Translations under genes and position numbers: made by a program | NCBI RefSeq assembly: GCF_000317225.1 | Contig: NZ_AJLL01000061.1 | Location: forward strand, 111,750-175,749 | From: Fischerella thermalis PCC 7521 | Lineage (GTDB): Bacteria; Cyanobacteriota; Cyanobacteriia; Cyanobacteriales; Nostocaceae | Direction of reading: 5' to 3' | DNA: 64,000 nt | The notes under the pieces: model-generated | Database searches by the model: none | The model's input: the letters and a program-made list of their open reading frames with translations, nothing else | What the model was told of the DNA's origin: nothing | Shown here: piece after piece, positions 10,747 to 21,354 of the stretch | Position numbering within the stretch: position 1 is the stretch's first letter | Layout of the letters: every line of letters begins with the position of its first letter

Positions 10747-11183
10747 TTCATGGATGCCACACAAAGAGAGTGCAATTTCTGTGAAACAGGCTACAATCGG
10801 AACAGTCTTTACAAAAAAAATCTTCCAAGAGTCATAATTATTTTGTATGGAGTGGTAAATTTTTTTAGCAACATGAGTCTTTTTTAGACTAGTCAGTAAA
10901 CACTTGTGTTGCCCGGCGACACATATCTAAAGTTTACTAAGAACAAGGAAATTTACCTTTGGGAGTACTGCTGTGGTAGAAACAAATACAGAGTTTAGAA
11001 CTTCCAACTTGAGCTGGAGGTCTATAATAGTGTCCTCTCGACAGAAGGTAAAACTTCCGAAATTATCTTTCAGCCAAATTAGCTAACAACCCTCTTAATC
11101 ACAAGGCAATATAGCTGATCAAATTTAAGAGTGGTAAAAAGATCTTGAGTAATTGATTCTGCAAGGAGCATGAGGAACGCGGC

Positions 11184-12365
11184 ATGAACCAGGCTAACAA
11201 CGTACTCGATACCATTGATTATCAGCCTGACCTAGAAATTGAGATCAATCAGCCTGAGCTGGAGTTAGAAGAACTCTTGTTGGAAGACGAAGAGGACTTG
11301 CTGATCGGTGAAGAAGGCGAACTCGATGAAGAATTTTTAGAACCTCAGTCTGATGAGGACGACGCAAAGTCTGGGAAAGCCGCAAAATCGCGTCGTCGGT
11401 CACAAAACAAGAAAAAGCACTACACCGAGGATTCAATTCGCCTTTACTTGCAAGAAATAGGTCGAATTCGTTTGCTTCGGGCTGACGAAGAAATTGAACT
11501 AGCACGTAAGATTGCAGATTTGCTGGAATTAGAGCGAGTGCGTGATAGACTGCAACAGCAGTTAGAACGCGAACCTCAATACAGTGAATGGGCAGAAGCA
11601 GTACAATTGCCCTTGCCACAATTTCGTCATCGCCTGCATGTTGGTCGTCGGGCGAAAGACAAAATGGTGCAATCTAACCTACGTCTTGTAGTTTCAATTG
11701 CCAAGAAGTACATGAATCGTGGTTTGTCTTTCCAAGATTTGATTCAAGAAGGCAGTCTTGGTTTGATTCGTGCTGCTGAAAAGTTTGACCACGAAAAAGG
11801 TTACAAGTTTTCTACTTACGCTACATGGTGGATTCGTCAGGCGATCACCAGAGCGATCGCTGATCAATCCCGGACAATTCGTTTACCTGTCCATCTCTAC
11901 GAAACTATCTCTCGCATCAAGAAGACTACTAAGTTGCTTTCTCAAGAAATGGGCCGTAAACCTACAGAGGAAGAAATTGCCACAAGAATGGAGATGACTA
12001 TTGAAAAGCTGAGGTTTATTGCCAAGTCTGCCCAGTTGCCAATCTCTTTAGAAACCCCCATCGGTAAAGAAGAAGATTCCCGACTAGGTGATTTTATTGA
12101 ATCTGATGGCGAAACTCCAGAAGATCAAGTTTCTAAGAACCTCCTGCGTGAAGACTTAGAAAAAGTCCTCGATAGTCTCAGTCCTCGTGAACGCGATGTT
12201 CTGCGACTGCGCTATGGTTTAGACGACGGTCGGATGAAGACTTTGGAAGAAATTGGCCAAATTTTCAATGTCACTCGCGAACGTATTCGGCAAATAGAGG
12301 CGAAAGCACTTCGGAAGTTACGTCACCCCAACCGTAACAGCGTTCTCAAAGAATATATTCGGTAG
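11184..12365 (+). CDS. sigA: Group 1 RNA polymerase sigma factor SigA (RpoD)
   Basis: The principal sigma-70 factor. The 393-residue protein has a strongly acidic N-terminus (residues 10-60), region 1.2 ([16 protein letters not shown]), regions 2.1-2.4 ([36 protein letters not shown]), region 3, and region 4 with the helix-turn-helix [20 protein letters not shown]. Regions 2.4 and 4.2 are canonical, so it should read TTGaca/TATAAT promoters. Start ATG 11184 has an AAGGAG/GAGGAA stretch upstream. The gene stands alone with a very long leader and a bidirectional hairpin downstream. Its length and closeness to the RpoD consensus separate it from group 2 sigma factors. Confidence 0.95.
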   Translation: MNQANNVLDTIDYQPDLEIEINQPELELEELLLEDEEDLLIGEEGELDEEFLEPQSDEDDAKSGKAAKSRRRSQNKKKHYTEDSIRLYLQEIGRIRLLRADEEIELARKIADLLELERVRDRLQQQLEREPQYSEWAEAVQLPLPQFRHRLHVGRRAKDKMVQSNLRLVVSIAKKYMNRGLSFQDLIQEGSLGLIRAAEKFDHEKGYKFSTYATWWIRQAITRAIADQSRTIRLPVHLYETISRIKKTTKLLSQEMGRKPTEEEIATRMEMTIEKLRFIAKSAQLPISLETPIGKEEDSRLGDFIESDGETPEDQVSKNLLREDLEKVLDSLSPRERDVLRLRYGLDDGRMKTLEEIGQIFNVTRERIRQIEAKALRKLRHPNRNSVLKEYIR

Positions 12366-12420
12366 TTGTCATATGCCTTAATTATTAGTCATTTGTGCAA
12401 AACCAATAACAAATGACAAA

Positions 12421-12457
12421 AAACCTGGGAGTGTTAATTCAGCCCAGGTTTTAATTT
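12421..12457. terminator. Bidirectional terminator between sigA and hli
   Basis: Stem aaacctggg / cccaggttt flanked by A-rich and T-rich runs on either side. It can end both sigA (plus strand) and the converging hli transcript (minus strand). Confidence 0.8.
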
Positions 12458-12499
12458 ATCTATCTAGTGATGTCCGATAAAAGCTTCTGGTTTTAAATG

Positions 12500-12679
12500 T
12501 TACAGAATCCCCCAGAAGTGTAAAAAGCCTTGACCAGAAAATAATTCAATCAGAGCAGCAGCTAAAAATCCGATCATCGCCAAGCGACCGTTCCAAATTT
12601 CTGCTTGGGGAGTAAAGCCCCAACGCCAGGAGTTGCGGTCTTCCATTACAGGAGCAGTGATTTTTGTTGTATCTTGCAT
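12500..12679 (-). CDS. hli: High-light-inducible one-helix protein (Hlip)
   Basis: A 59-residue thylakoid protein of the light-harvesting-like family that binds chlorophyll and carotenoid and protects photosystem assembly under high light. A single transmembrane helix contains the chlorophyll-binding motif [13 protein letters not shown], preceded by [10 protein letters not shown] 12679 is chosen because GGAG lies about 9 bases upstream; a GTG three codons earlier also opens the frame. The gene is monocistronic and converges on sigA. Family assignment is firm; which Hli paralogue it is cannot be told. Confidence 0.92.
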   Translation of the reverse strand: MQDTTKITAPVMEDRNSWRWGFTPQAEIWNGRLAMIGFLAAALIELFSGQGFLHFWGIL

Positions 12680-13247
12680 GATTGGCACTCCAAACTGAAT
12701 TTGTTAATGTTTACTAGCCTTTGTTAACTAATATAACAACTATTTTAAGAAATGCAACGTTTATAAATGTTTCTCCTATTACATTGACTTATGGTAAACA
12801 TAGTTGTAATAACTTATCTCAAACTTTTAATCTCTAGTAAGGCATTGTGGCAATATATGCCGACAGAAGATTAGTAATTTGATTTTTCGATTTTTCGGCA
12901 TTTACCAACGGCAGATAGTAACTGACACAAAACCGTGTAGAACAAATCAAAGTTGGAAGGCCTATTACCAAAGGCTGCGATTTCAGCAAGCTTAAGAGAT
13001 GTATTGTTGTAAAGCTAAATATGCTTCGGTTCCATTATATCTTGTTTTTGAGAATCATTAGCAATTACTTGAAGGAAGACAAGAGAAATATTTGTATCAA
13101 GAATTTTGTGAAATGATATTAGACAGTGCGATCGCTGATTTGATTTTTACAATAGCAACTACTAGACCCAAAAAATCTGAGTAAATCGAGGCGTAGTCGG
13201 ACTAGCGCCTCTCAATCATATAGCGTAGCTAATCTGAAGTTTCAACA
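12680..13247. other. Spacer between hli and the gyrA-type gene
   Basis: 568 AT-rich bases containing the hli promoter region and, at 13188-13211, an imperfect hairpin gaggcgtagtc / gactagcgcctc, 37 bases past the end of the gyrA-type gene and a plausible terminator for it. Nothing else recognised. Confidence 0.5.
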
Positions 13248-15767
13248 TCAGCTGATTTCTGTTGCGACTTCGGCAACTGCGGTAATTTTTTCATCTCGGC
13301 TAAGTTGAACGATGCTCTCACCAGTAGTATCTTTAGCTGAATTTGTTACAGTATCTACTTGGAGACGCACCACTCGTTGATGATTAGTCACTAAAGCTAC
13401 TTCAGATCCTGGCTTAGCCAATACCATTCCTGCTAAGTAATCAGTTTTACTAGCAAATTTGAAAGTTTGAGTACCAATATCACCCCGATTAGCCAGTCGC
13501 ACAACACTAGTTGGCAGACGTTTGGCATATCCTAGTTGGGTTACTAGCAAAATGTTTTCTTCAGTATCAAAGGTTGCGCCACCAATCATAGTTTCTTGTT
13601 GACGCAGGCGCATAGCCTGTAGACCCATCGCAGTACGACCCATAATAGGAAGTTGTTCGTCGTTTACTTTAAACCGTAACAATCGCCCACCAGAACTAGC
13701 GAGAATGATTTGTTGATTGGTAGTGACGAACTGAGTTAATAATAATTCGTCATCGTCTTTGAGTTTCAAAATAGTAATGCCGCGACGCGTCAAATTAGTA
13801 AATTCTGTTAAAGATAGACGCTTGATCCTTCCCTGTTTAGTCAACAGAATCATCTCGCCATTTTCTGGCTTTTCTGGGAGCAAAAAGCGACTGACAACAG
13901 CTTCAGAAGTTTCTTGAGCAGTATTAGTCAACAAGGTGATTAATGGTGTCCCCCGTGGCGATCGCCCAGTAGTCGGAGGAATGTCGCCCACCTTCACCGG
14001 ATAAACCTTACCACCGCTAGTCAGTACCAGCAAATCTTTATCTGTATCAGTCAAGGTTGTTTGCATGACAAAATCATTATCAGCCAAACCGTTATCAACC
14101 TTCGGCTTTTTGCCATTCACCTGAAGGCGACGCACATATCCCCGTTGTGTCAATTCTAAAGTAACTTCTTCTGGAGGGGACTTTGGTTTAAAACTTGTAG
14201 ATAAAGATTTGGAATTGTCCTCTGTACCTCTTCGTGTCAGAGACTCTTTGCGCTGTTTTTCCTCACTCACAGTCACTATTTTGGTACGACGTTCATCACC
14301 ATATTTGCGCTTAAGGGTACGTAGGTCTTTTTTCAGGCTTTTGAGTAATTCCCGGCGATCGCCCAGTAATTTTCGTAACGTTGTAATTTCCTCTTGTAAC
14401 TGCTCGTATTCTTTCTGTAAATTCTGTTGTTCCAAACTTGTCAGGCGTCTGAGTGGCATTGCTAAAATTGCATCTGCCTGTACATCACTCAATTGCAAGC
14501 GACTTTGCAGGTTGATTTTTGCAGTACTACCATCAGCAGCCCGTCGCAAAATCTCAATCACCTCATCCAGATGAGACAGGGCTTTCAACAAGCCTGCTAG
14601 CAAATGCAAACGATTTTCCGCTTTACTTAACTCGTAGGCGTAGCGGCTGGAAAGGGTCTGTTCCCGGAAATGTAAAAACTCCTGCAATAATTGGCGTAAA
14701 GATAGCTGACGTGGTTGTCCATCTACCAAAGCTAATAAAATCGCCCCAAAATTAGTTTGCAAAGCGGTTTGGTGGTAGAGTTGCTGGAGAATATCTTGGG
14801 GGTTGGTATCGCGTTTGAGTTCTATGACTACACGCATTCCCTGGCGATCGCTTTCATCTCGGATATCAGCAATTCCCTGCAAGCGACCTTGATTTACTAG
14901 GTCTGCAACTTTTTCAATCCAACCTGCCTTATTGACCTGAAAAGGTAATTCTGTCACCACAATTGCTGTCCGCCGTTTGCTTGTGCGCCCACCGACCACT
15001 TCCTCGATCTGTGCAACACCCCGCAGCACAATACCACCTTTACCTGTGGTGTAAGCTTCCCGAATTCCTGCATCACCAACAATTTCCCCACCTGTAGGAA
15101 AATCCGGCCCAGGAATTAACTCAAATAACTTGTCATCCGGTAAATCAGGGTTATCAATTAAAGCAATTAACCCATCTACTACTTCCCCTAAATTGTGCGG
15201 TGGAATATTTGTTGCCATACCTACAGCAATGCCAGCACAACCATTGAGCAACAAAAATGGTAACTGTGCTGGTAATACAGTAGGCTCTTGCTGAGAATTA
15301 TCGAAGTTACCGATAAATTCTACTGTTTCTTCGCCAATTTCAGCCAGCATTCCCTCGTGGCTAATCGGTGCGAGGCGCGTTTCTGTGTAGCGCATCGCTG
15401 CTGCTGGGTCATTATCTACACTGCCGAAGTTACCATGTCCTGCCAATAAGGGATAGCGGCTAGTAAATTCCTGTACTAACCTCACCAAAGCATCGTAAAC
15501 AGCTTGGTCTCCGTGGGGGTGGTATTTACCCAATACGTCCCCAACAACACGGGCACACTTTCGATAAGGGCGGTCAGGTGTCAAACCAAGTTCATGCATC
15601 GCATATAAAATCCGTCGATGCACTGGCTTTAAACCATCACGCACATCTGGTAATGCCCGTCCGACTATCACACTCATGGCATATTCAAGGTAAGACCGTT
15701 GCATTTCGGTATGCAAGGCTGTGGTGATGACCTGTCCCGTAGAGAGAAGGTTTAACTGTTTTGCCAT
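13248..15767 (-). CDS. gyrA: Type II topoisomerase subunit A (GyrA/ParC family)
   Basis: The DNA breakage-reunion subunit, 839 residues. The N-terminal domain shows [20 protein letters not shown], the quinolone-region [17 protein letters not shown], and the catalytic tyrosine in [11 protein letters not shown] coiled-coil arm follows (about residues 340-490), then a six-blade C-terminal beta-pinwheel with repeated motifs such as [18 protein letters not shown] and VTQLGYAKR. The hinge at about residues 500-535 ([13 protein letters not shown] to [10 protein letters not shown]) is long and low in complexity. A GyrA-box-like segment is not obvious, so a ParC-like role is possible. It is transcribed towards hli. 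Start is ATG 15767. Confidence 0.9.
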   Translation of the reverse strand: MAKQLNLLSTGQVITTALHTEMQRSYLEYAMSVIVGRALPDVRDGLKPVHRRILYAMHELGLTPDRPYRKCARVVGDVLGKYHPHGDQAVYDALVRLVQEFTSRYPLLAGHGNFGSVDNDPAAAMRYTETRLAPISHEGMLAEIGEETVEFIGNFDNSQQEPTVLPAQLPFLLLNGCAGIAVGMATNIPPHNLGEVVDGLIALIDNPDLPDDKLFELIPGPDFPTGGEIVGDAGIREAYTTGKGGIVLRGVAQIEEVVGGRTSKRRTAIVVTELPFQVNKAGWIEKVADLVNQGRLQGIADIRDESDRQGMRVVIELKRDTNPQDILQQLYHQTALQTNFGAILLALVDGQPRQLSLRQLLQEFLHFREQTLSSRYAYELSKAENRLHLLAGLLKALSHLDEVIEILRRAADGSTAKINLQSRLQLSDVQADAILAMPLRRLTSLEQQNLQKEYEQLQEEITTLRKLLGDRRELLKSLKKDLRTLKRKYGDERRTKIVTVSEEKQRKESLTRRGTEDNSKSLSTSFKPKSPPEEVTLELTQRGYVRRLQVNGKKPKVDNGLADNDFVMQTTLTDTDKDLLVLTSGGKVYPVKVGDIPPTTGRSPRGTPLITLLTNTAQETSEAVVSRFLLPEKPENGEMILLTKQGRIKRLSLTEFTNLTRRGITILKLKDDDELLLTQFVTTNQQIILASSGGRLLRFKVNDEQLPIMGRTAMGLQAMRLRQQETMIGGATFDTEENILLVTQLGYAKRLPTSVVRLANRGDIGTQTFKFASKTDYLAGMVLAKPGSEVALVTNHQRVVRLQVDTVTNSAKDTTGESIVQLSRDEKITAVAEVATEIS

Positions 15768-15990
15768 GAGTTTGTCCCTAAGTTTTCACTACACAAAATA
15801 TGCCGTTACTGAACATTACAGCAACCACAGCATAGCGGATGTAATGCTCATCATTACAAAATCTTGATAGTTATACGATAAAAAGCAGTAGTATTATCCT
15901 TGATGTCGGGGATACACATTGATTACTCAGAAGGAGATACATACAATTTTGGATTACTGTTATCCCCTCACTCCTAAAAGTCAAATTCTC

Positions 15991-16392
15991 ATGAAAACCG
16001 TTTTGATTGTCGAAGACGATCTGATTAATGCTCGCGTTTTTTCTAAAATTTTGACCAAACGCGGCGGACTGCAAGTAAAACATACTGAAAATGTAGAAGA
16101 GGTAATGAAAATTGCCCAAGCGGGAGAGGCAGACATTATTTTAATGGATGTTTCTCTCTCAAGAAGTGTTTACCAAGGTAAGTCCGTTGATGGTATCAAG
16201 ATTACACAACTGCTCAAATCCGATCCGCAAACTGCTGCTTTACCAATTATTCTCGTGACAGCACATGCAATGGAAGGCGATCGCGAGAATTTTCTCAAGC
16301 AAAGTGGTGCTGATGGCTACATCTCTAAGCCTGTTGTTGATCATCAACTTTTCGTTGACCAGATCATGGCACTGCTGCCTAAAGATGATTAG
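15991..16392 (+). CDS. DivK-like single-domain response regulator
   Basis: A stand-alone receiver domain of 133 residues. It has the acidic pocket VEDD, phospho-acceptor Asp53 in IILMDVSL, switch Thr in VTAHAM, and Lys in ISKPV. The chosen start is ATG 15991, which places KTVLIVEDD at the N-terminus; the frame is open to TTG 15919 but that part looks non-family. No output domain is present, so it must act by protein contact, as DivK or CheY do. It diverges from the topoisomerase gene; no kinase gene is adjacent. Confidence 0.85.
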   Translation: MKTVLIVEDDLINARVFSKILTKRGGLQVKHTENVEEVMKIAQAGEADIILMDVSLSRSVYQGKSVDGIKITQLLKSDPQTAALPIILVTAHAMEGDRENFLKQSGADGYISKPVVDHQLFVDQIMALLPKDD

Positions 16393-16593
16393 TGATGATA
16401 CACCCCCTCAACTAAGACGGTTGCCCATTCAGTCTATCGGGCTACCATTTTTTTGGCTGATTAATATATATGTACTATTAAATAGCACTGATAGTACTTT
16501 TGAGCAAGTAGTAACAGAAGTAGTTGGTTGTTGGTTGTTGGTTGGTGCTTGGTTTTTCCCAACAACAAACAACCATCAACTACCAACATTCAT

Positions 16594-17481
16594 TTACTGC
16601 GTCGGCTGTGGTGTGGGAGCAGCTGTATTCTCCCCTCTCTGCTGTAAAGCTGCTTGAATGCGGGGCAATTCTAAGAATTTTTTGGTGTCCGCCAGTAAGC
16701 GATCGCCCCAGAGATTTTCTTTGAGAAAATCTATATCAGCATAACGGTCATCAATGCGGAGTGCTGTTTCACCCATCGCTAGACCTTTTTGCCGTTCGCC
16801 TTTATTGTATAGTGCCACAGCTAAAGCCAATAAAGGTTCTGCGGCTTGCTTTTCAATTGTGACAGCAGATTGCCATTGTTGGATAGCTCCTGCAACATCA
16901 CCTTGTTCGTACTTAATTAAACCAATGTTGTTAATTGCGGGCCAGAATTTTTTATCTTGGGAGACTGCTTGATTGTACTGAGCGATCGCATCTGAGTATC
17001 GACGCTGCATATAGTAGGCATTGCCCAGATCAAATAACCCTTCTGGGTCATTGGGTTTTAACTTTAGACCTTGTTGGAAATAGTTAACAGCAACATCATA
17101 CTTTTGTTGCTGAAAGCTGGCTGAACCCAAAGCGAAAAGAACATCACCATTTTTGGGATTCAGAGACTGGGCTTTTTTTAAAGCAGCGATCGCAGAATCT
17201 AATTCTTTGGTTTGCAAATACAAACCGCCTAAGAGAAACCAAACTTTATCACTTTTCGGAGCTAATTGAGATGCTAGCCTTGCTCTGGGCATAGCCATTT
17301 CATACTGTTGAAACTGTGCTAATTGTGCTGCTTCTTGTGCCAGACTCAACCCCTGCTGCTCTAACTTGGCAGCATCAAGTTGTAATGTATGGGGTATTAA
17401 TGCCTGTGCATAAGCAGCTTTAGGCAGACTCCACAAACTACAGACAACAATCAGAGAAATTAAACCAATTCGTTTAGGCAC
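16594..17481 (-). CDS. Secreted or periplasmic TPR-repeat protein
   Basis: A 295-residue protein with an N-terminal signal peptide (GLISLIVVCSLWSLP, likely cleavage after AYA). At least five tetratricopeptide repeats follow between about residues 45 and 250, for example GGLYLQTKELDSAIAALKKA and GNAYYMQRRYSDAIAQYNQA. The start appears to be GTG 17481, since no ATG precedes the signal peptide. TPR arrays mediate protein contacts; no enzymatic motif is seen. The C-terminus is rich in Gln, Pro and Thr. Its partner and pathway are unknown. Confidence 0.8.
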   Translation of the reverse strand: MPKRIGLISLIVVCSLWSLPKAAYAQALIPHTLQLDAAKLEQQGLSLAQEAAQLAQFQQYEMAMPRARLASQLAPKSDKVWFLLGGLYLQTKELDSAIAALKKAQSLNPKNGDVLFALGSASFQQQKYDVAVNYFQQGLKLKPNDPEGLFDLGNAYYMQRRYSDAIAQYNQAVSQDKKFWPAINNIGLIKYEQGDVAGAIQQWQSAVTIEKQAAEPLLALAVALYNKGERQKGLAMGETALRIDDRYADIDFLKENLWGDRLLADTKKFLELPRIQAALQQRGENTAAPTPQPTQ

Positions 17482-17695
17482 ACTACCGCCTCTCTGCCAC
17501 TAATGAAGGAATCTTTCAGATAGCTTAAACGATCTCCGCTCCTGTGTGAAAGAAAAAACAGTAGTTAAGGGTTGGTTGTTGTTTGTTAGTGGTTGTTTAA
17601 TACTTACTCCTCACACACCCCATCACCCCATCTCCCATCTCCCCCAATCAGCATCCATGACTTTAGTCATGTACTAGTTTGTGACCCATTACCAA

Positions 17696-18109
17696 TTACC
17701 CCGACTTTAATTGACTGTGCAAATATTTACCCCATTCTGTTGCTAAAGGAACTTCTGTAAAGGGAACTCGCACAGATTTAGCAGCAGGAAATACAAATTC
17801 TAATTCTATTGTCCGACCTTTTTCTGGAGGCTTATTTGTATCTACTGCTTTTTCATCCACCAAAAGGCGTATTTCTTGAACATCATCCAAAGAAAATGTT
17901 TCTAGTTTAATCGGGCCTTGAGGTGTTGGTTTACCCCAAGTAATAGAGTTACCTTTTTTCCCTAGTACCGCATAAATATCATACTTCGCCTTATCAAATT
18001 GCTCTGCCCAAGTACGATAGGCTTCAATTTTTTGATATTCTTGAGAGCCTTGCCAAGCTAACCAGAAAAACGCTGCTAACAGAGGTAGCCACAATAGACC
18101 GTGTTCCAT
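17696..18109 (-). CDS. Membrane-anchored hypothetical protein
   Basis: 137 residues with one N-terminal transmembrane segment (LLWLPLLAAFFWLAW) and a soluble domain of mixed charge that contains LETFSLDDVQEIRLLVDEKA and VRVPFTEVPLATEWGKYLH. It looks like a conserved cyanobacterial protein of unknown function. The soluble part probably faces the cytoplasm or lumen; topology is not certain. ATG 18109. It may be co-transcribed with the downstream TPR gene, although a 214-base repeat-containing spacer separates them. Confidence 0.65.
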   Translation of the reverse strand: MEHGLLWLPLLAAFFWLAWQGSQEYQKIEAYRTWAEQFDKAKYDIYAVLGKKGNSITWGKPTPQGPIKLETFSLDDVQEIRLLVDEKAVDTNKPPEKGRTIELEFVFPAAKSVRVPFTEVPLATEWGKYLHSQLKSG

Positions 18110-18320
18110 ACAATTTTAAATTTTTGAACTAATTTGAAAATAATAGTTGAAAGAGAGTATGAGGAGTATGAGAAGTCTGGGAAAAAATATTTTTTTATTT
18201 TCCTCCACTTTTTATATTTCCCTATTTTCTAATGTGTAGCTATGATGCGAAATACAACCACTTGGGAACTATATAAGTTATGGTAATGAGCATACTGGCA
18301 AAAAGCGGTGATGACTTGAT

Positions 18321-20147
18321 ATGAGAAGGGTTTTATTTTTGTGCCTGTTTGTCATCGGGCTTAGTGCTGCGATATTTGGTTTCCTGAATTTTCAGGGACT
18401 AGCAGCAAAAGGCGAATTTGAGACGATTGTGCTGGATTTTCGAGAAAATATTCCCAAAGAAGAATTGCAAAGAGAATTGCAAGCGATCGCTCAACAGTAC
18501 AATGTTACACCCCGATTAGATAATAAATTCTCCGCCAAGGATAATGTCTATATTATCGAAGGTGATAAAAAGCGACTCAAAGAACTGCGAAAGTCTAAAA
18601 TCGCCTTAATGACGGAATTTATTGAGCCTAACTATATTTATAGAATTCCCGTATTGGATAAAGACACAGTTGCAGATGAGCGCTTCATACCCAGTGCTAA
18701 CGATCCTAATGACCCGATGTATAGCAAGCAATGGCATTTGCACAACATTGGTGTTGTCGGTGCGTGGAAGGAAACTAAAGGTAGTGGAATTACAGTAGCA
18801 GTTATAGACACTGGTGTTACCCAGGTGCGTGACTTAGCAGAGACGAAGTTTGTCAAAGGCTACGACTTTGTCAATGACACAGAAGAAGTCAAAGACGATA
18901 ACGGACACGGTACTCACGTTGCTGGTACGATCGCTCAAGCTACTAATAACAATTATGGTGTAGCGGGAGTAGCCTACGAGGCTAATATTATGCCTTTAAA
19001 AGTACTTAGTAGCTATGGCGGTGGTACAGTTGCTGACATTGCCGAAGCAATTAAGTTTGCTGCTGATAACGGTGCAAAGGTTATAAATATGAGCTTGGGT
19101 GGTGGTGGTGAAAGCCATCTGATGAAAGATGCAATCGAATACGCCCATAACAAAGGTGTAGTAATAGTGGCGGCGGCGGGGAACGAAAACCAAAATTCTG
19201 CCGCCTATCCAGCCCGTTATCCCCGCGTCATCGGCGTGTCAGCCCTAGGACCAGACGGTGAAAAAGCCCCCTATTCTAACTTTGGCGCTGGGGTGGATAT
19301 TTCTGCTCCTGGTGGTAGTGATGCAGGTAAAGTTTTGCAACAAACTATTGACCCCGAAACTGGTGAAGGCGTGTTTCTCGGTTTACAGGGTACAAGTATG
19401 GCTTCTCCCCACGTTGCGGGTGTAGCTGCGCTCATCGAAGCTGCTGGTGTTCAAGAACCAGATGAAGTTTTGCAAGTCCTCAAAGAATCAGCCAGAGCTA
19501 TAGAGGAAGATAGCTTAAACTACTACGGTGCTGGACAACTAAATGCCGAAGCAGCAGTACAACGTGCCGTACGCGGACAAATCAGTTTCCAAGACTTTTT
19601 CCGTTGGTTGCGGGATAATGGCTATCTCAACCCCGGTTTTTGGATTGATGGCGGTGCGGTAGCATTATTACCCAAAATTTTGATGGTACTGGGTTCTTAT
19701 CTGTTAGCTTGGTTTTTACGGGTTTATTTCCCATTTTCCTGGAGTTGGAATTTACTGAGTGGTTTAGTGGCTGGTAGTTCTGGATTGTTTTTCCTCAAAA
19801 CAATCTACATTTTTGACTTACCCCAGTGGCCTTTCCGCTTATTGGGTAGTTCCATACCAGAACTCGGTAATACACTGCAAGGAAGCAGCGCCTTAAACCC
19901 CTTATTTGCTAGCGTACTCATTCCCCTTGTATTAGTAGTACTACTGCTAGGACATCCACAATGGAAATGGTTTGCGATCGGTTCATCCTTGGGTGTCGCC
20001 GCCTGCTTAGGAGTCAGTGCAGTATTAGATCCTGCCGTTTGGGGTTTGGGAAGTGGAATGTTAGCTCGTAGCTTCCTAATAGTTAATGCCCTACTTTGTT
20101 TTGCTTTAGCTCGTTTAGCCGTGAAAAACGAGGAACAATCAGCATAG
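18321..20147 (+). CDS. S8 subtilisin-like protease with C-terminal membrane domain
   Basis: A 608-residue serine protease. There is an N-terminal signal or anchor helix (residues 1-28) and a propeptide-like region up to about 130. The S8 catalytic domain shows Asp163 in AVIDTGV, His196 in NGHGTHVAGT and Ser359 in GTSMASPHVAG, so the triad is complete. After about residue 430 come several hydrophobic segments (LLPKILMVLGSYLLAWFL, VLIPLVLVVLLLGHP, FLIVNALLCFALARLA), that is, four or five predicted transmembrane helices. Secreted subtilases usually lack these. The enzyme is therefore likely membrane-tethered, with the protease outside the cytoplasm. Its substrate is unknown. Confidence 0.9.
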   Translation: MRRVLFLCLFVIGLSAAIFGFLNFQGLAAKGEFETIVLDFRENIPKEELQRELQAIAQQYNVTPRLDNKFSAKDNVYIIEGDKKRLKELRKSKIALMTEFIEPNYIYRIPVLDKDTVADERFIPSANDPNDPMYSKQWHLHNIGVVGAWKETKGSGITVAVIDTGVTQVRDLAETKFVKGYDFVNDTEEVKDDNGHGTHVAGTIAQATNNNYGVAGVAYEANIMPLKVLSSYGGGTVADIAEAIKFAADNGAKVINMSLGGGGESHLMKDAIEYAHNKGVVIVAAAGNENQNSAAYPARYPRVIGVSALGPDGEKAPYSNFGAGVDISAPGGSDAGKVLQQTIDPETGEGVFLGLQGTSMASPHVAGVAALIEAAGVQEPDEVLQVLKESARAIEEDSLNYYGAGQLNAEAAVQRAVRGQISFQDFFRWLRDNGYLNPGFWIDGGAVALLPKILMVLGSYLLAWFLRVYFPFSWSWNLLSGLVAGSSGLFFLKTIYIFDLPQWPFRLLGSSIPELGNTLQGSSALNPLFASVLIPLVLVVLLLGHPQWKWFAIGSSLGVAACLGVSAVLDPAVWGLGSGMLARSFLIVNALLCFALARLAVKNEEQSA

Positions 20148-20155
20148 AATAGAAG

Positions 20156-20231
20156 GCTGGGGATTGGGAATTGGGTAATGGAAATTAGGGATTGGGGAAG
20201 AATTTTTCCCATTACCAATTACCAATTACCC
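20156..20231. repeat. Inverted repeat after the subtilase gene
   Basis: ggattgggaattgggtaatgg-type sequence faces ccattaccaattaccaattac across a short centre, giving a long imperfect hairpin. It shares the ggtaattggtaat core of repeat family A and may act as a terminator. Confidence 0.55.
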
Positions 20232-20351
20232 ATAACTTGCATAATTAGCCCCGCAGGACTTGTACTAAATTTTAGATATGCAAACTAGATGTTGAACAAC
20301 TTAATAATATTCATATTATTCTCTCTAAATACCAAAACTGAAAGGAGACTT

Positions 20352-20795
20352 TTACCTAGGGAAAAAAATACCATTCGAAAGTCCACTATCTGGCATTAAT
20401 ATTTGTGGACCAGGAATATAATCACGTTCTCTACCTTGACCATGACTCCAGGAAGTACCACCATTTCCAACAACATTTAGAACAGAACTTTGACATGTAT
20501 TAACACGAAATCCACCAAAACTTCCATTGATATATCTAAAACTTAGATTATAAATACACTGATTAGGATTTACTTTTATAGATGTGGATTCACCTGGCAT
20601 AAGCATTGTTGCTATATCATCAAAAGCATATTCCCATTTATCAGAATTTTCTGATTTGATATACGCATCAACTATTATTTGTTTATTTTTATTTATAATT
20701 GTTAATTTACGTGAATTATTTGCTTTTGCTACACTGTTATTGATAAATGCTGATGCTACTACTAAAATAATTAATAATAATTTAATTTTTTTCAT
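20352..20795 (-). CDS. Small secreted hypothetical protein
   Basis: 147 residues starting at ATG 20795 with a clear signal peptide (KLLLIILVVASAFINNSVAKA). The mature part contains two cysteines (NQCIYNLSF, NTCQSS) that could form a disulfide, and a Gly-rich segment, GNGGTSWSHGQGRERDY. Base composition is AT-rich relative to neighbours. I do not recognise a family. It probably acts in the periplasm or outside the cell. Confidence 0.6.
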   Translation of the reverse strand: MKKIKLLLIILVVASAFINNSVAKANNSRKLTIINKNKQIIVDAYIKSENSDKWEYAFDDIATMLMPGESTSIKVNPNQCIYNLSFRYINGSFGGFRVNTCQSSVLNVVGNGGTSWSHGQGRERDYIPGPQILMPDSGLSNGIFFPR

Positions 20796-21126
20796 GACAA
20801 ATCTTCAGAGTATATCAGGATGCTTCCAAAAGTTAATTGACTGGAAAGATTGGCACAGTATATAGATATAGATATAAAAATCTTTTGCCTGTAGAAATAA
20901 CGTTTTATTGGTTTTGTAATAATCTCCGCAGTGCTGATACAAAATTTTAAGCGGATATTTAAAATTTAGTTACCCCTAAAACATTCTTTGATGGGATAGA
21001 GGACTTTACCATTTTAACCTCTGGCTGCAATTAATTGAGTACTGACTTACAACCTCAGCTTGTGACCAATGGATTTTTACAGATAGTATAAATTTTCAAG
21101 CGGAAATGATATAAGGAGTTTTACCA
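20796..21126. other. Spacer between divergent small genes
   Basis: 331 AT-rich bases serving as the promoter region for the secreted protein (minus) and the 75-residue protein (plus). AAGGAG lies just before ATG 21127. No repeat or RNA structure recognised. Confidence 0.5.
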
Positions 21127-21354
21127 ATGAGCATCACAGTCACAGGAACCGTAGAACACCGTGATATTGGCACTGGTGCTTGGGCATTAGTAAGTAATGA
21201 TGGTACTACTTACGAAATTCTCAGAGGTGCTGATAAAAGCTTACTCAAAGCCGGACAAAAAGCTAAAGTCATAGGCGAAGTGCGAGAAGATGTCATGACG
21301 ATCGCTATGATTGGTCCTGTCTTGGAAGTCAAATCTTTTGATTTGCTGAAGTAG
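21127..21354 (+). CDS. Small conserved beta-rich protein, function unknown
   Basis: 75 residues with strong Shine-Dalgarno AAGGAG and ATG 21127. The sequence alternates hydrophobic and polar residues (TGTVEHRDIGTGAWALVSND, GQKAKVIGEVREDVMTIAM), suggesting a small OB- or SH3-like barrel similar to short cyanobacterial proteins of unknown function. No catalytic residues are evident. Its last 26 bases overlap the 3' end of the convergent thioredoxin-like gene. Confidence 0.7.
   Translation: MSITVTGTVEHRDIGTGAWALVSNDGTTYEILRGADKSLLKAGQKAKVIGEVREDVMTIAMIGPVLEVKSFDLLK

Larger units (their letters stand above)
9418..11183 (+). other. Very long leader region upstream of sigA
   Basis: 1.77 kb with no conventional gene between the gyrB terminator and sigA. 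It is AT-rich and has at least two TATAAT-type -10 hexamers on the plus strand (10112-10117 and 11024-11029), neither with a strong -35. This fits the long, multi-promoter upstream regions of principal sigma genes in cyanobacteria. Two consecutive small reading frames at 10515-10622 and 10627-10746 are listed separately. A structured or regulatory leader RNA is possible; I could not identify a known family. Confidence 0.5.

Noticed and set aside
14170..14290. Possible spacer-repeat insertion in the hinge of the gyrA-type gene
   Set aside because: The hinge is long and low in complexity, but I could not match it clearly to one of the repeat families; normal variability of this linker is enough to explain it.
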